DNA from: Lineus longissimus
Lineage: Eukaryota; Nemertea; Pilidiophora; Heteronemertea; Lineidae
Length of the DNA stretch: 64,000 bases
Assembly (NCBI RefSeq): GCF_910592395.1
Contig: NC_088317.1
Coordinates: forward strand, 4,400,001 to 4,464,000
Reading direction: 5' to 3'
Part shown: positions 45,036 through 59,500 of the stretch, in pieces
How the letters are laid out: each line of letters opens with the position of its first letter
Numbering within the stretch: the first letter of the stretch is position 1
Notes under the pieces: generated by a model
Told to the model about the DNA's origin: nothing
Seen by the model: only the letters and a program-made list of their open reading frames with translations
Database searches by the model: none
Program-made: the position numbers and the translations under genes

Positions 45036-46975
45036 TCACGGTAATCCTGCCTTGTTTGAAGAAGTTGCCCTCTTCCATGGATGGCTCTAGTCTATGGACA
45101 GTTCTTGGTGAATTTCAGGCCCGGAATTGGCCTTTTTGGTCAGGGGGGGGGGGCATTTGCTCCCTGCCCAACTATGACCCTGAATTCGATGGCAGAAAGC
45201 CTGTTACTTTTGTGCTCATTTGAGAACTTTTGAAATACACTGCAGTGTGTATCACTGAAGTTTCTAGATGGTCATCTTCAGATTCGTTAGACAGAACTTG
45301 TTTGAGTAGATCTAGTCGTGTACAAGGTTTGTTATCACAATGCACTAAGAAGTCTACCAAATATTTTGTTTGTTCAAGCCTATCAGCGGCTTTCCATGTA
45401 ACTGCTTATTTTCCAATAGGCTTTGACATCCCAGCGGTACGAACAAATATTGGCATACAGGCAGGTGTATGTCCTATACATATGTATCAAGCCTTCTTCA
45501 TGCCTGTTGACTGTCTGACTTTGAATCTGGGCTCTGTCTAGGCCTACATGGCTTGCATGCAAATGTTCTTCAATCATGCCATTCTTGGCATAACCCATCA
45601 CAAGGCCTGTCATATCGTGATGAACTTGAAGTACATTTTCCTATCGTGCAGGGAAAAATCATATCTAATCTGGAGCAATTTGCTCGATGGTAAACATGAC
45701 CGAGGTCAATAAATAAATAAAATTGAATTTTCACGAGATCATAAAGGAGATTTTACATCTGCTGTTATGATAAAATTAACTGTTGTTAACCCCTTCCTCT
45801 CAAAGAAATATTGCAGAATTGTAATCTATTTTTTGTGTATTCAAAGTCCCCAAAGTGTGTATTTCGTTTTTCTATAACTAAACCTTGTTGTGGGCATGGC
45901 AGGAACTACATATCCTGTCCTATCTTGTGATGCATTGATTCTGTTTCCAGGCTCTCTCAGCACTTTCAGATGTCTCAAAGTCTGTTTTGCAAAAAAGCGG
46001 AAGAAAAACCAATTATACAAAGAATCAATCTCATCATCTTAGATTTTGAAACCGCATCAAACCTATCTACATGTACCAAAATGACAAAGTTCACATTCAT
46101 TATTCTCTTGTCAATGTAGCTACATCATCTTAAACACATTCCATACTGGCCAATGACAACATATATAAGCTCCGCGCTAGATCAATTTCCCACGGAATTG
46201 TGGCGGTCCTCGACAACACTCCAGTCCTCCTTCGGGACCCTCCAAATATTGCCAATTCTCCAATCACTCTCAAGGACCGGTAATCAAATTCGACGTGGAC
46301 GTCCTCCGAGTATTATGGGATGGCAATCTAAAGGATGAGCAGGTGTTATTGTGGCCCAAAGCCGCTGTTTGGGTCCCTTGGTTGTTCTTGACACATGTTG
46401 ATAGTCAGTCATTTCAGATTTTATGTGTGAAATGGTCTGGTAGTTGGGGAAATTTTCTCGACTTAAGTTGTTTGATATTGGGTGTTTAACCCTTTGTGCA
46501 ATTTGCACAAGAAGTGGTTCTATCCATCATCTATTCCATACCTATGATATGGTTTTCCCGCTATCAACCCGACGTTTTCATAGTGAAACAGGGGACATCT
46601 ACATCTATGTCGACAAATCGTTGTTTGCATCAAACTCAAAAGATTGCGAAATTCCGTGTAAAGTCCTGTTCAAAAACATCCGAGATTGATATCACATGAA
46701 AGACACCACCCGTCAATACTGTATGGCCATTGATCGGATTCTTAGAATTTCAAACTTTCTTCTAAAGGAATAAAAAACATGCGAATTTGACAAGTTAAGA
46801 CATCTTGATCTGACTTCAGAGATTCCTTGAACCTCCGACTTATCAGAGTTTATCTGGTGGGAATCGATGTCGATATTTTCATTGGGCGATGCATGTTTGT
46901 TCACATTGGTTGTTCGAGAAGTCTTTGGAGGAGAATATTGGAGTAGAAGTACTCCGTGGAGGATGACTCCTCCAA
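45036..46975. other. Long intron, no gene recognised
   Basis: No supported features beyond a G run near 45143. Confidence 0.4.
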
Positions 46976-47047
46976 GTGCTGAGCATGCATCCAAGGAGAC
47001 AACAGGGTCCTTGCTGAGCATGCATCCAAGGAGACAACAGGGTCCTT
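46974..47047. repeat. 35-bp tandem duplication
   Basis: tgctgagcatgcatccaagg followed by agacaacagggtcct occurs twice back to back without mismatch, so it is a recent duplication. Confidence 0.85.
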
Positions 47048-50000
47048 CTTGATCCGAGCGATGGAGCAATAAATTCTCGAACATTACAGTCCGAAATTAA
47101 CCACAAACGACATTTGCCGCCCACGTAAACCTGTATATCTATCGCTATCCTCGGCACTTTAATTCAGCTGATACTATCAGGCCAATCATGAATATAACTT
47201 CAAGGCAAATATGAGATGGCTTATACTCATAGGCAAATTGCCAATTTATACTGTTATAGTTTCCTATTAACTTTGAAATGTGATCTTTGCTCTAAATGGC
47301 AGACAGAAAATCGTTTTTTCTCTCCTGTGGCCCATTTCACCACTTTGGATTAATATGTGTCAAATCTTTGATCAGAACTGGGAATCATTTGTTTATAGTC
47401 GTAGTTTCAAATATCGAAATTGGTTCGAAGCGGTTCGTCCATGATTGTTTAGCAATCGAACGGATGTTGTCTGTTGATTTCTTGGCTGGTAGTCTGCAGT
47501 GCTTCCATCTTGGGTGGTTGAGCGTAACTATAATGCCAGTTGAACAGGTTGAGAATTCACTGATTGAAGTGGGTAATCTCTTTTCCTTACTGTATAGCGT
47601 GAAATAATCCAGTGCATTTCATTTTCGAGAATGCATGTTGGACCCAATTGTATTTTTTTGTCCCAGACCAACTGTGAATTAGTTTTACAGTTCTGAGAAC
47701 AACAATGATAAAACTGTCATTATACCGACTTTTTTGTTCATTTTGCTGTCCTCCCCTCTTCTGACTATGAATAGCGCAGTGGAGTGTGTCTCTAAATATA
47801 TCTAACATATCCAAGTCACAATGATAAAATTTTGAGTATAATGCAAAGAAATATCAGTGATGGGCTGATAACCCAGATTCATTCAATCTTACGGCTTCAT
47901 AAAAATACCCCAATCAAAAGATGAATTTTGAGAATAATAGCAAAAAAACTATCAATGACAACTAAAAAAGGTAGCCTCATTTATCGATGCGGCTTCTCCT
48001 CATCTGCTTATGAATGGCGCGCCACAAAAAGATGTCCACACACAATGGGGGCGCTGCGTGTGCGGTTTGTATTAAACGATAGATTGACCTGCCGTGTATG
48101 ATAATACGAGATCCTATTGATTTTGTTCCTTGTATGGTTGGTGTATGTATGTACGGCGAGATATGGTTGGTGCATACACCTGGCTTAGATGTGTTATATT
48201 TCGCTGGAGATAAACACTCTGGGCGTAAGTGATCTAATTTCTGGTAAAATTTTACGATTTCTGGCTAATATTTGGATAGACAAAATCTGGTTTATTTGGA
48301 GGAGTTCCTGAAATGTGAGATAAGCTTTTCTGTTGTGGTTTGAGTGGTTTTCGTCGCAACATGTAATATCTATGTGTGTCTCTCCCAATGTCATCGACTT
48401 TTATCGGTACCGGTGTTATTCACGCAGGTGGTTTGAACGTGCGTGCGTCTGTTTGGAGGGCCGTGGAGGTCTACCCTAGGATCGTACGTGACAAAAATCA
48501 CTCGACTAATGAAAAAATCGGTGGATTTCTTCATACATGGTGAGGATATCTACTTGGTGAGGATATCTACTATTTGTTTGCGCTACAGTACAGTGAGTCG
48601 TTCAGCGTTTTAGTCCTTGTTCTATACCCGTCATCAATGCTGCAGTTCCTCCCCGTCAATTGAGCCACAGCGATATTGCTCTCACGGTGATGATTTAGGA
48701 AGCTAGCAAGCCGTCGCTGGTGACAGATGCGCCAGATACTCTGCTGGCTGCACCGTTGTGCTATAACTCAAGATTCGGGCGGCCCTTGTTAATTTCTTTA
48801 GTCGCTGTTCGTTGTTGGGCAGAGTGTGCTTTCTTCTGTCTGTACGGCCACCGTATTGACGCCATCGATCAGACAATTGGATATTACAATATCTTGAGAG
48901 ATTTATAATGGAATCCTTTGATAATCTGCGGAAAATATTCCCGTGTGCATGACCGTGTCTGTGTCGTAAATCTTGAGGTCCGGCCAGTATTTGCTGACTC
49001 CGTGGTGAGTGAGTACTTGTTGTGTGCGCTTGCGTCTTCATGGAATTGATGTTCGTTGATGGGAGATATTCAAAAATATCGGAATCTGTGCAGGGAGACT
49101 ATTTATAGCTCATGGACTGTTTCGTCCGGTCTGGATCGGTATCGCTGAGGCCGTGACTGTACACCAACAGTGTTTGTGTCCACCCACTGTACGTCCAACA
49201 CAGCGAGGCTGGTTAACTAAATCCATATTCAGACTGCATCTCATACAGTCATAGAACTGAGGATGCATTAAGCGAATGGGTGTTACTCTTGTGGCAGTGG
49301 ACTGTCCTGTGTATGCGATTCTACAGTGATGCAGCGCACACATGTTGGTGTTACAATGTAATTTCATGATTTTACACACACGTGAGATGGCCAGATTCAT
49401 TTAGGGATTATTTCGATAGCAATTTATACCGAATGTGCCGGAGAGCTAGATGACATATCATGTATAACCAAAAACAGAATCGGAGTAGGAGGGACTTGTC
49501 CGAACTGAGCAGGTAAGCATGGAGAGATGAGGTCGTGTAAACACGGTGGCCCGGCCCGCATTTCCCCAACTTGTCTCCTACCACTCCCATTTGTTTTACT
49601 GTTTGGCTGCCAAGCCAGTAGGTACCATCATAACATAGATTATCTGACAGTCGATGATGTCAATCAGTTTGGCTACAGAGGCCTTGTGGTGACATCATTG
49701 TGACGTCCATTTTTGATGTCATTCTGTGTCCTTGGCCCTGTTGATGTCGCTAACTAAGTGTGCTGCATGTGGACAAGTTGTGGGTTGACGTTACCGCGAG
49801 ACAAACGGTTATTGATTGAAAACTTTTGCAGATAACCTTCAAAGATATTCGGGCTAACCCACCACTCTACATCAGACCAGAGACTGATGAACCAGGCGAT
49901 GAATAACATCAGCAGTGCCATGTGATGCTGATTTCCCTCCTTCATGCAACAACATGGCTTTTCAATTACCCGTCGCACTCCAGGCAGTTGCCGACGCTGT

Positions 50001-50639
50001 GAGGGGGCGTTCTGAAAACAATTCATCACGAACCAGCAGAAGCATTATACGACATGAACTTGTTGAAAATAATGCCATTAATTTTTCCATGCCATTTATA
50101 AACTCTCATGTGTTTTGAGTTGAAGCGTGTTGTGAGTGTCATTAGTATCATTTTATGTATTTGGTTGAGCCCCCTTTTGGGACCTGGTTGGACTGACATT
50201 AAAATATCTTTCTGAATATTGAGTTGATAGTAGTCGGGGAATTGGCTTTGTCATTAGCAGGATTAGGAATGAAACCGACTCGTCGGAGGGACTATCATTA
50301 ACCGCCAAATTTTCGTGGGCATTTTATTTCGGCAGATAAGGCAATCTGTTTTCATTTTTCCAATCAACTTTTTTTTCTTGCAATTTTTATTTTCGCTAAC
50401 CTAGGCTTTTCGCACAATTCGTCAAAATTGAAAATTTTACTGTCTTTCTATGGCCATTACCTGTGATAAACAGATGGTGATAAAAATATTGAACCGCTTT
50501 AATAATTGATAATATTGAATAACGAGATAATCAAAAGTCATTATGTGTGCAACCACTACAGTACCAGACCCCTATTGTTCGTGTTAGGCCACACGTTTTG
50601 TATTAGTTGGTTCACATGCCAGTTCTACTGAAAACGGAG
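47048..50639. other. Long intron, no gene recognised
   Basis: No supported genes. A short duplicated phrase (tggtgaggatatctact) occurs twice near 48539-48570. Confidence 0.4.
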
Positions 50640-50785
50640 GTCAGTGGATTAGTGGTTGAAGCGTCGAGCTCATAATCAGGCACTCTCGAAAGGGTCACCA
50701 CTGTTTCTTCTTTGTGTCCTTGTGGAAGGCACTTCACCCTACTTGCTTCACTCCACGCAATAAAGTCCAGGTATGCTTGCCCGTG
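50640..50785 (+). mobile_element. SINE-like fragment
   Basis: attagtggttgaagcgtcga and gctcataatc resemble a tRNA-derived SINE head, and ccttgtggaaggcacttcac resembles a common SINE body. The B-box is not intact. Confidence 0.4.
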
Positions 50786-52513
50786 AGTAAAAAATACAAT
50801 ATATTTGGCCTTGGCTTCCTTGAAGTTCTATTGTTATCCGCAATTCATCAACAAGCGGCAATGTTTTCGTCCTTCCAAGCAATTATTTAGGTTGGAGCAT
50901 TTATTTACATCACAGGATGCTGTATTGTTGTTGTAGCGGAGTCTCAAAAGATTACCATGACAACTGAACTTAGTCATTTGCCGTCAGTTCATTTTCACCA
51001 CCGCTGTATCATATGAGGGACGATATGTTCGTATTGTGGGCTTGTAGGTTGGTTAGAGCGGAAGCCTAAACTCGGCGAAAGATTTACCTGAAGCATCCAG
51101 AGGAGTAAGTAACTTTGTGGCCACTCGGGGTATTTGATGTCTGTGTCCTTGATATGTGTTGTGCTGGCGGTTGTATCTGGTGGTTATCTGGCCTTCGGTG
51201 ACGTCTCTGCGTGAATCTCTCCACTGAAACCTTAAAGGGATACTCATTTGTTTTTTGGTGAAGTTCTGTTATCAAGCCAGTTGGGTGTGTGAGACTTTCA
51301 CTTGATTGTTTCGTTCAGTTATATCTCATCCCCCCACCCTCCCGTTGTCACAATCTGTAGTCTGAGCGAAGGCCCCCTTGGACGTCATTAGTATTGATTG
51401 GGATGGCCATTTGACCAGTTCCTTGCCTTTTAAACTATCAGTGTATCAACTGCAGTCGGAAGTCAACCTCAGTTTGAGCTCATTGCCATTTGCCATAAGT
51501 TTCTGAAGGCCAACTGATCCCAAACTCTTCCTCAACTTTAATACTGTTATATGAGAGTCAGCCAGTTGCTAACAGTCACTGGCTATACATCACCAATCTC
51601 TTTAATAAGAGATAGTCTACCTCCTCTGTCAAAACTGATCCCGGGTGCAACATAATAATTGAGGGTCTCCCTTATCCCGTTTCCATGGTGTTGTCCAGCC
51701 TCCCGATCGTCATATCCAGTCAGGGGAAATTTGGCCTCGCACCAGAGTAACCAAGCTAATCAAACATGCATTGATCCTTCTTCCTAAGGTGCAGGGTTAG
51801 CCATCTAATGAGGCCGTGTCAGGCCTTTTGGGAGGAGCAGTTTTGCCAGGTTAATCATGCTAATGAATTAGACTTGGATCTTTTTCTGCACATTCTGTGG
51901 TGTCCTTGATTGACAAAAAGCCTCGGAATCTCATGGAATCTCATCAGGTCCTATGAATTGTTGTCCATCCGAATCCTCTTGGGTCGACCGCGTCTGTGGT
52001 TGCCTTCTACTAGGCCCAGAGGGATGATGTTCACAAGAGTCTCTTTTGCTCTTGTCACTTGGCCGAACTAACTCAGCTTCCTCTATTGAGCCATACTCAG
52101 TGGGCTGCTGTGGTGTCCAATGTGCTGAATGACCAGCTCTCAAACCTGGCCCTGAAGTTGGTGGGATGAGACGTGTAGTGAATGTTGAGAAGTCTGTTTG
52201 TTTCACGCATATATACATCTAACAACATTCTCGCCCCGTTAAACATTGCGTCTATCCACCACCTCGTCCATTTCCCACCCGGCCCCCGCCGTTATTCTGT
52301 GAGACGCGTTACACGTCACTGCCAACTGATTACGGTAAGATTGATGTGTATTGAACGAGTGAGCGCAGACGTATACATTAGTTCCGAGATTCCAGCTATT
52401 GTTGATATCTTGAAGGAACAGAAGGTCGCTTCTCTAAAATAGTGATGGAGTGAGCGCTCGGATCGATTTTCTGATAGGGGGCAGACGTATAAAAACGTCT
52501 TGCTGGTCAGCCG
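50786..52513. other. Long intron, no gene recognised
   Basis: A consensus-like donor (ACG/gtaaga near 52333) was seen, but the frame needed to join PDZ3 is closed by a stop two codons upstream. No gene is called. Confidence 0.4.
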
Positions 52514-52603
52514 TACCTGATAGTTTTGGTCCCAAAGTGGTTTTTTCCATTCAATTGGACCTCCTCTCTAATCAGGACACCTCTCTATAAAGGACAGCAC
52601 TAC
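52514..52603. mobile_element. pogo/Tigger-like MITE fragment
   Basis: ttttggtcccaaagtggttt and aatcaggacacctctctata correspond to the middle and right part of the family consensus. Confidence 0.6.
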
Positions 52604-54924
52604 TGTGCTTCTTGTCAAAGTTTTCCCTTGGCATTCAGGACTTTCTACGTTCAAATCGAAGTCTACTCATAAAAATGGGACTGATATTCGATTTCCCACT
52701 GCACATGAGTTCCCATCAGGGAAGCTGAGGCGAATCACTGGTCCTCTAAGGCCAATTATGACAATTTCTTGCCTAATTATCTGCAATAAAAGAACTAGTG
52801 GCAATGTTTTTCACCGAATGAAGAGATTATTGGTAATTAGCGGCCCACTGGGGTAAAAGTTTAGGATGAATGTGTGATTTATGCTTCATTTGGGAATGAA
52901 GCTGAATCTACTACATGGAGTGGTATGCTGTTTCTTTGAGATATGACAGAATTGAGTTATGTACGAATTTATAAATATGTTGTCCACAGGTTTTGCTTCA
53001 TTAAAGGTTGGTCGCCCACAACGCAGCTGTTGGCATTGGTCTTGGTGAATCTCTTCCTGGGTACTCTGTGCACAAAGATTCAGTGCTCCTTCAAAGATTG
53101 AATCAGTGCTTCATTTGACCGAAATTGGAACTAAGTTTCTAGATCTTGGGTCCGGTTTCTATTGCGCATACCAGACTCTGCTATGCCAATCAAATTCTGC
53201 CCATTTTTCATGACAAGTTGGCAATAGTGGGACACGATTGTTATCTGACCAGAAGAATAAATGAGGATTCTGTATGCCAGGACCACGATCCTGGTCAGAA
53301 CTAGAAGCTGCCACCAGTAAACATTGGCAAATTGAGATGTACACAACAGGTTGCTAGGCAACTACATCGAGGACTGCCACCAAAACTCCTTGTCGGTTGT
53401 GACGCGGTTTAGAGTGATGCAACAAGTGATGGAGGTGGCGAGGAAAAAAAATGTGGCAGAGAAGTCATCATGTTTATGGCAGGAAAACGTGAGTGCCTAG
53501 GATCGCTGACATCGCGATGGCTCTTAAAGGGGTACGCCGTTCGTAATAACTGTTGGTCCTGGAAAATAGAAATGCAGTTATACACAATGCCGTACCGAAG
53601 TTACTATGCATGCAAATCTGTTGAAACTTGGTATTTATAGTATTTGTATATCTCTCTGGACGTTGGCAATGCTAAAACTTGCATTTAGTACTTATTTGCG
53701 CATTTGGAAATTTTCAAATTCAATTACAAATACATTCATTCCTACATACGATGTGAATTTCCTATACTTTCACGCCATTCCATTTTGATCTAATGTTAAC
53801 TTACCGGTAACACTATTAGCAATATCGCGCGGTAATCATTCGTAGCCTACGCGTAGATTAACTAATGACATATTTGTGATGAGCTATATGAAATGGATAA
53901 CTGAAGCACATCCTAATTACCAGATGCAGTCCTGAAAGTGAAGCAAAGATTATCCCAGACATTAGCTCATAATTGAGCACGCTTCTGTTAGTCAGTGAGT
54001 CGGAGCTCGGGGATTTGGCGGGCACATTCAGTATGTTCGACTAATGGAATTTTCAATGTTCGGGCTGGTACAATGTGATTGCGTTCACCCAGTGGTATCT
54101 GACGTGGGCTGAATTGTTTTTATGTCCCCATAGTTATGACTACAGAATACAGCTCAGGCCTCCCCCTCCCCCTTTATAACAAGGTGTGAAATTTCAAACC
54201 ATCACTTTTGCTAATGATTGCCTATACACTCCATGGCATCAAGCCAGCGTTAAGTTAGCGTAGTTATCCTCTGTGTGGGCAGGTTATATTTAGCTCTAAC
54301 AGTGCCATTTCACCTTGTAGTGAGAATCAGCGTTAGCTTGGATACTGTAGCCATCTTGGTTTGCGATACCTCACTAATCACACGGACTACTGCATCCAAA
54401 GGTTTGTAACAGTTTACATTGACTGCTTAAGAGTGAAGTGAATTGTAGGGCGTTGCGGGGGGGGGGGTCTGGAACTGACTGTACTGGGCAAGTTCTCAGT
54501 GTTGCTGTTGCCACCCCCCCCCCCCATTACCAAGCTAGGGGTGTTGTGCTGAAGCTGTCAGCGATTCCAACATTCCAGTCTATTAGACAGTTGGCATAGT
54601 TGCAAACAGTTGCAGCATAGCTTAGTTCACTTCCTCTTGTTTTCAAGGACGCAGTCATCGTTATTGTCTGCGTCTTGAAGGGGAACTACAGGCAGGAGCA
54701 GGGGGTTAAATCGGTAGTCTTCAGTTGACTAAAGTGCACATTAAGGGTAATGTGTTGTGTCACTAGATATATATATATTCATTGTGCTTGTTTGAATAGT
54801 TCAGATGTACTGTGAGGTGGGAGAGACCCCTATTGGAGACTAAGTGAAGTTTTATCTCACCTACCTGGGTGCTGGCTATAGAGTCGGTATTTAGACCGAT
54901 GACGAATTTGGTACCAGATGCAGT
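52604..54924. other. Long intron, no gene recognised
   Basis: Contains G and C homopolymer runs near 54460 and 54515. No supported gene. Confidence 0.4.
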
Positions 54925-54962
54925 GTCCTTAATAGAGAGGGTGTCTGCTAAGGGAGGTTCCA
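54925..54962. mobile_element. pogo/Tigger-like MITE end fragment
   Basis: gtccttaatagagagggtgt and gggaggttcc match the right terminus of the family. Confidence 0.5.
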
Positions 54963-55046
54963 TGGTGTTGTATTGTTACTAATTGCATTCTCCTTTGCAC
55001 CTTTGACGGCTTGAATCGTCATATTGCAGTTTTAAGTGAGAAAGTA

Positions 55047-55224
55047 CAGTAGAACCTCCCTTAGCGGATACCTCTCTATTAAGGACATCCTCTCTATTAA
55101 GGACACTAGTTTTGGTCCCAAATTGGTTGTTTCCATTCAATTCGACCTCTCTAATCAGGACACCTCCTATTAAGGACAGCACTTGTCAGTCCTGAGGGTT
55201 TCCTTAATAAGAGAGGTTCTACTG
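55047..55224. mobile_element. pogo/Tigger-like MITE, complete
   Basis: 178 bp with termini CAGTAGAACCTC and GAGGTTCTACTG and flanking TA dinucleotides (55045-55046, 55225-55226). Closely related to 37910-38083. No coding capacity. Confidence 0.82.
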
Positions 55225-56157
55225 TAATTGCATCCTGATGTTGAGTCCATCTCACGAGTTTATAAACTTTTTCGCACAGGAGAACATGCCACATTATTAA
55301 TATGTATGTTCGTGCCATGCTTTGTTAGTGTTAATGATTCATGTGTTTGTGTAGTAAGCCACCCTAGTATCGCCAGGTATTGCAAATCCAACCAGACCGT
55401 GGCGAGGAATTTGTAAAATGCGGCAGGAGTAACTGCCAAGACTTACACACCGTTTGTTAAAATTGTTTGTGTGGAATTTTAAAATCTTGGCTCCCAGGTC
55501 ATTTCAGAAGCAACGTCCGCTGCAGTGTGTGCTTGAGAATCTTGAGAGTTGACGTTTTTTGTCTCGAATCCAACAAGGACTGCACTGTGCCTCGTTATGG
55601 CCGCCGCAGTTACTGACATGTCAATGTCATTTTGCCCAAAATCTTGGTAAAGTGCCTTGATTTAGCTAACCTCCAGTTTGGTGTTGATATCTTAAACAAA
55701 GCAGTCTTAAAGTGGACTACCTAAATGACAGGAAATGCATTTACAAACTTCACTTCAGATTCAACAAGATCAAAATTTGATGAGCGCCATTAGAACCTGT
55801 CAGGATATTATCGTAAATCTTGACGTGTTCTCTCCGCGCTCTCCCAAAAGTCGTAAAGGAGGCAACACATCTTGAATTTCAATGTGGAAAATCCGGCTGC
55901 GTAATATCCTAGGATGAGAACAGCATTGATGGCATTTTAACCTCTCTGTATCCTTGGTAACGGTTGTTGTGGATTCTATTCAAATTCTTAGCAACCCGCC
56001 TTCGTCAATGAGAAATGACTACTTTGATTCATAGAATTCTTTGTACGTGTTTCATACGCCGTGAATTGCCAGTTTGAAGGAACTGGTTTACGTCCTTATT
56101 TGAACGGTAAGGCAGTGCTCTTGATACACTCAGCATAACTGTTTATTAATCACAAGG
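55225..56157. other. Long intron, no gene recognised
   Basis: No supported features. Confidence 0.4.
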
Positions 56158-56515
56158 ACTTCCCAATGAAATGGACTTGAAACTTCCCAATGAAATTGAC
56201 TTGAAACTTCCCAATGAAGTGGACTTGAAACTTCCCAATGAAATTGACTTAAAACTTCCCAATGAAATGGACCTAAAACTTCCCAATGAAATGGACTTGA
56301 ACCTTCCCAATGAAATTAACTTGAAACTTCCCAATGAAATGGACTTGAAACTTCCCAATGAAATGGACTTGAAACTCCCCAATGAAATGGACTTGAAACT
56401 TCCCAATGAAATGGACTTGAAACTCCCCAATGAAATGGACTTGAAACTTCCCAATGAAATTGACTTGAAACTTCCCAATGAAGTGGAAATTGAAACTAAC
56501 CCAATGAAATTTCTC
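56158..56515. repeat. 24-bp minisatellite, about 15 units
   Basis: Units of cttcccaatgaaatggacttgaaa. Because 24 is a multiple of three and the unit has no stop in several frames, long frames stay open on both strands (for example MDLKLPNE repeated on +). No splice phase, homology or codon evidence supports translation. Confidence 0.9.
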
Positions 56516-59500
56516 AATGAAATGGACACTATGTCCCCAAGCCACTAAAGTTCGCTTTCTATTGAAATATTCCAACCTGTCGCCTCCAGGAGGTCCCTTA
56601 AACCCACCAAGCGTTATATTACCTTGCGTTACTAAGACCTCGCATTACCCACAAGCCTACTTGCCTAATGGCAATGAATTGAGAAAACTCATCAGGGAGA
56701 GACGCTGGCAGGGTGTCATGGTGAAGCTTGAGGAGAAATGCATTGAATCGTTGATTGGTTGAATTATCCTTCCTTTTCTGTTCTGAATTGAGAGGTGCTT
56801 GTAGTTTATATTCATTATCGCAAATTTTCTTTCCATTGATATGAGAATAGTCAGGGGAGAATACATTTGTAGTCCCAAGCTGACTTTTAAATTAAAATTG
56901 TGCAGCCAAATTTGACACAAGAGTGTTCAATATAAATTCTCATTAATCATAATTTCTCCATTAAAATCAAATGAATTGAACAATTTTTCATAGCATTTTA
57001 TCTGAATGGGTGATGATGGCTTGGTGTGTCATATGCCTCATTGAACATTAAATGTATTCGGAAGGCAGATGGATATTGAGCATTGATAAATTATCATCCC
57101 CTGACAGTACAAATTGTTAAACTTGATGCATTGAATGCTTTTTGGAGCATGCTTGTCAAATGCCCCAATGCGCATTAGATGTACTTGCATTTGGACTAGA
57201 ATGATTTATAGGTCCCCTGTCACCAACTAAACAAGTTACTCCGGTGGAGTTGGTGCATTTCAAGAGCGTTGAGCAATACAGGATGGATTCTGCAGGCGTG
57301 TTCCCTTGTGGTAGCAATTTTAAAGCTGGATGCAACATTTGTCATAATATGCACTATTTCTGACAATTTTCTGGATCATATGGATGTATTTTCATCAAAT
57401 GTGCTTCAATAATAGAATGTGATATGTCATGAAATCCGCATCTGGTTTTACTTTGGCCACTAATCTGATATCACCTGATTTCAGATTCATAAGTTGTTAA
57501 TCAAAATTAGAATGTCCAATGTTTTTCTGCGGAGTTTTCTCCGGTAAGTTGATACTCCATACTGTAAAAACAGACAATGTTTGTGACACAAAAGTCTGCA
57601 TCCCTTCAATCGCAAACAGTTACAGACATTATCCGGCCGACGGTATTTGATGTGGCTGTTTTTCTCAACGGAGAGATATCAGTTGTTGGGAAAAGTGCGG
57701 AGATTTGCATATTCATGGCTTCTTCACGATAAAATGGTATGGATTTTTGTGGCTCTGGGTCTCTCGGTAATAGGATTTCTTTTGAATCCCGATTGCCCCT
57801 CCACTTTGGATCTAACTAGTGGTACGAATTGTAAAAAAAGGGTTTCTCTTCATTGTACGCAGTATTGACTGTATCTGCTCATCTGCCTTAAAGGAAATCT
57901 GTCGCAGAATACTGATAAAAATGGGGAGTTTTGAATGGCCGGACATCTTAAAGTTAACCTATTCTCAGCAGTGATCATTGACTGCACAGCCAATAGAATG
58001 CTCAAATTGTTTCATTCTAAGGAAGTGACTCGAACTTGAGACCTCACCTCTGCATCATCAAAGCACTTAAAAAACCAACAGCTTTTGTTATAGCTTCCCA
58101 AAATGGCTTATCCTTCCATCTCCACGTTTTACAAGTCTTACTTATAGAATTTGTTCCTTCACATCATTGAATAGGTCTTTGTAACTGCCAACGAAGGCGG
58201 AATCTCATGAAGAACCAGAAGTTTTTCCCAAAGAAGTCAAAAGGAAAGAGCTTTCCTTTGATCAGTCATACTATGAGATTTAATTATGGAATCATATTTT
58301 CTGATATGATATTTTTAAGGTGTTTGAAGTTAAGGTGTGTCCTTTGTAGCATATTTTGGAGTCATTCTTTTAGGGACGCCTACAGACTTTGAGAAAGCTG
58401 TACTAGTAAGCTCCCGAGCTGGTGCTGTTGTGATCCTCACTCAGTCTACTTCTGGCCCTTTCTGGCCATAGAACAAGGGTAGTACCCCTCCTTGAACTTT
58501 GTGAACTGGGATTCTGAGTCTTGTTTGATTCGTACTGTCATATTTCTGAGATGAAAGCGCATTTTTCAGCTGCATGTGTTTGAAGTTTAGGTGTGTCCTG
58601 AGCATCCTTTTGAGGTTGCCTGCTTACTTTGTGTGTACCAGTAAGCTATAGAGCTTGTGCTATTTTGATGAGTGGGGTAAATTCATTGAGAGAAGCTGTT
58701 TTGGAACTCTTATGCCATCATGGAAAACACTATCCCAGTGACCCGAGTATACATGGAGTATAACAAGATCTATAAAGACCATCTGACCTTTCACTAGCCT
58801 GAATCTTGAAAGAACATTTCATGGTGACCTTTTGTATTTGTATACAACTTTTGATCATTCGTAATCCTTCTCACTATGTTATTAGCTCAACAACAAAATG
58901 TACCCTGGAACCAGCAGATAGCAACCAAGCCAAGATTAGAACAAGATTTGAATATGCTATGACTTATGTACTTCTCTCCCTATATCTTGTTCATATTCTG
59001 TCCGAATAAGACGAATAACAATTTCTTTATGAGTGATAAGATTACAAAATGTCACCAACTTACTTCTCCAGTTCTATTTTGAGAGATTTCATCCCGAATA
59101 TCAATATCTTTGTGTAACCTGAAAGAATTGCAGATTACGTAAGCTTGTACATTTCTTGCTGTATTTTACCAGTTATTGAGAAGTTCAGATTTTGATCCGA
59201 GAATGAGGTGGCATTTTGGCGATGGATATCACGTTGCCTGTGTCGAACGAGAACAGCTTTTCTGGCAAGTACAACAGATAGAATAGATAATTGTTCTGGC
59301 AGTGAAAGAGTTAAAAAACCATTGATATTTTCACCGTCAGATTTGACATGATGTAGAATCGTAATCGATTCCAAAATTCCTTCCGTTACCGATAAAAATA
59401 TTTTTGCCACTGTGAATATCGATCTCTGTTTACAACTTGACTTCTATAATCTCGATGAAATTTATCAATTTAGAGTGGGAATTGCTCCAAATGAAATTTC

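Noticed and set aside
52182-52442. Possible second alternative first exon with donor near 52333
   Set aside because: The phase-2 frame needed for PDZ3 has a stop immediately upstream.
58370-58470. Frame reading TPTDFEKAVLVSSRAGAVVILTQ, resembling a PDZ C-terminal half
   Set aside because: Only superficial similarity, no donor, stop soon after, and the surrounding segment is a diverged local duplication.
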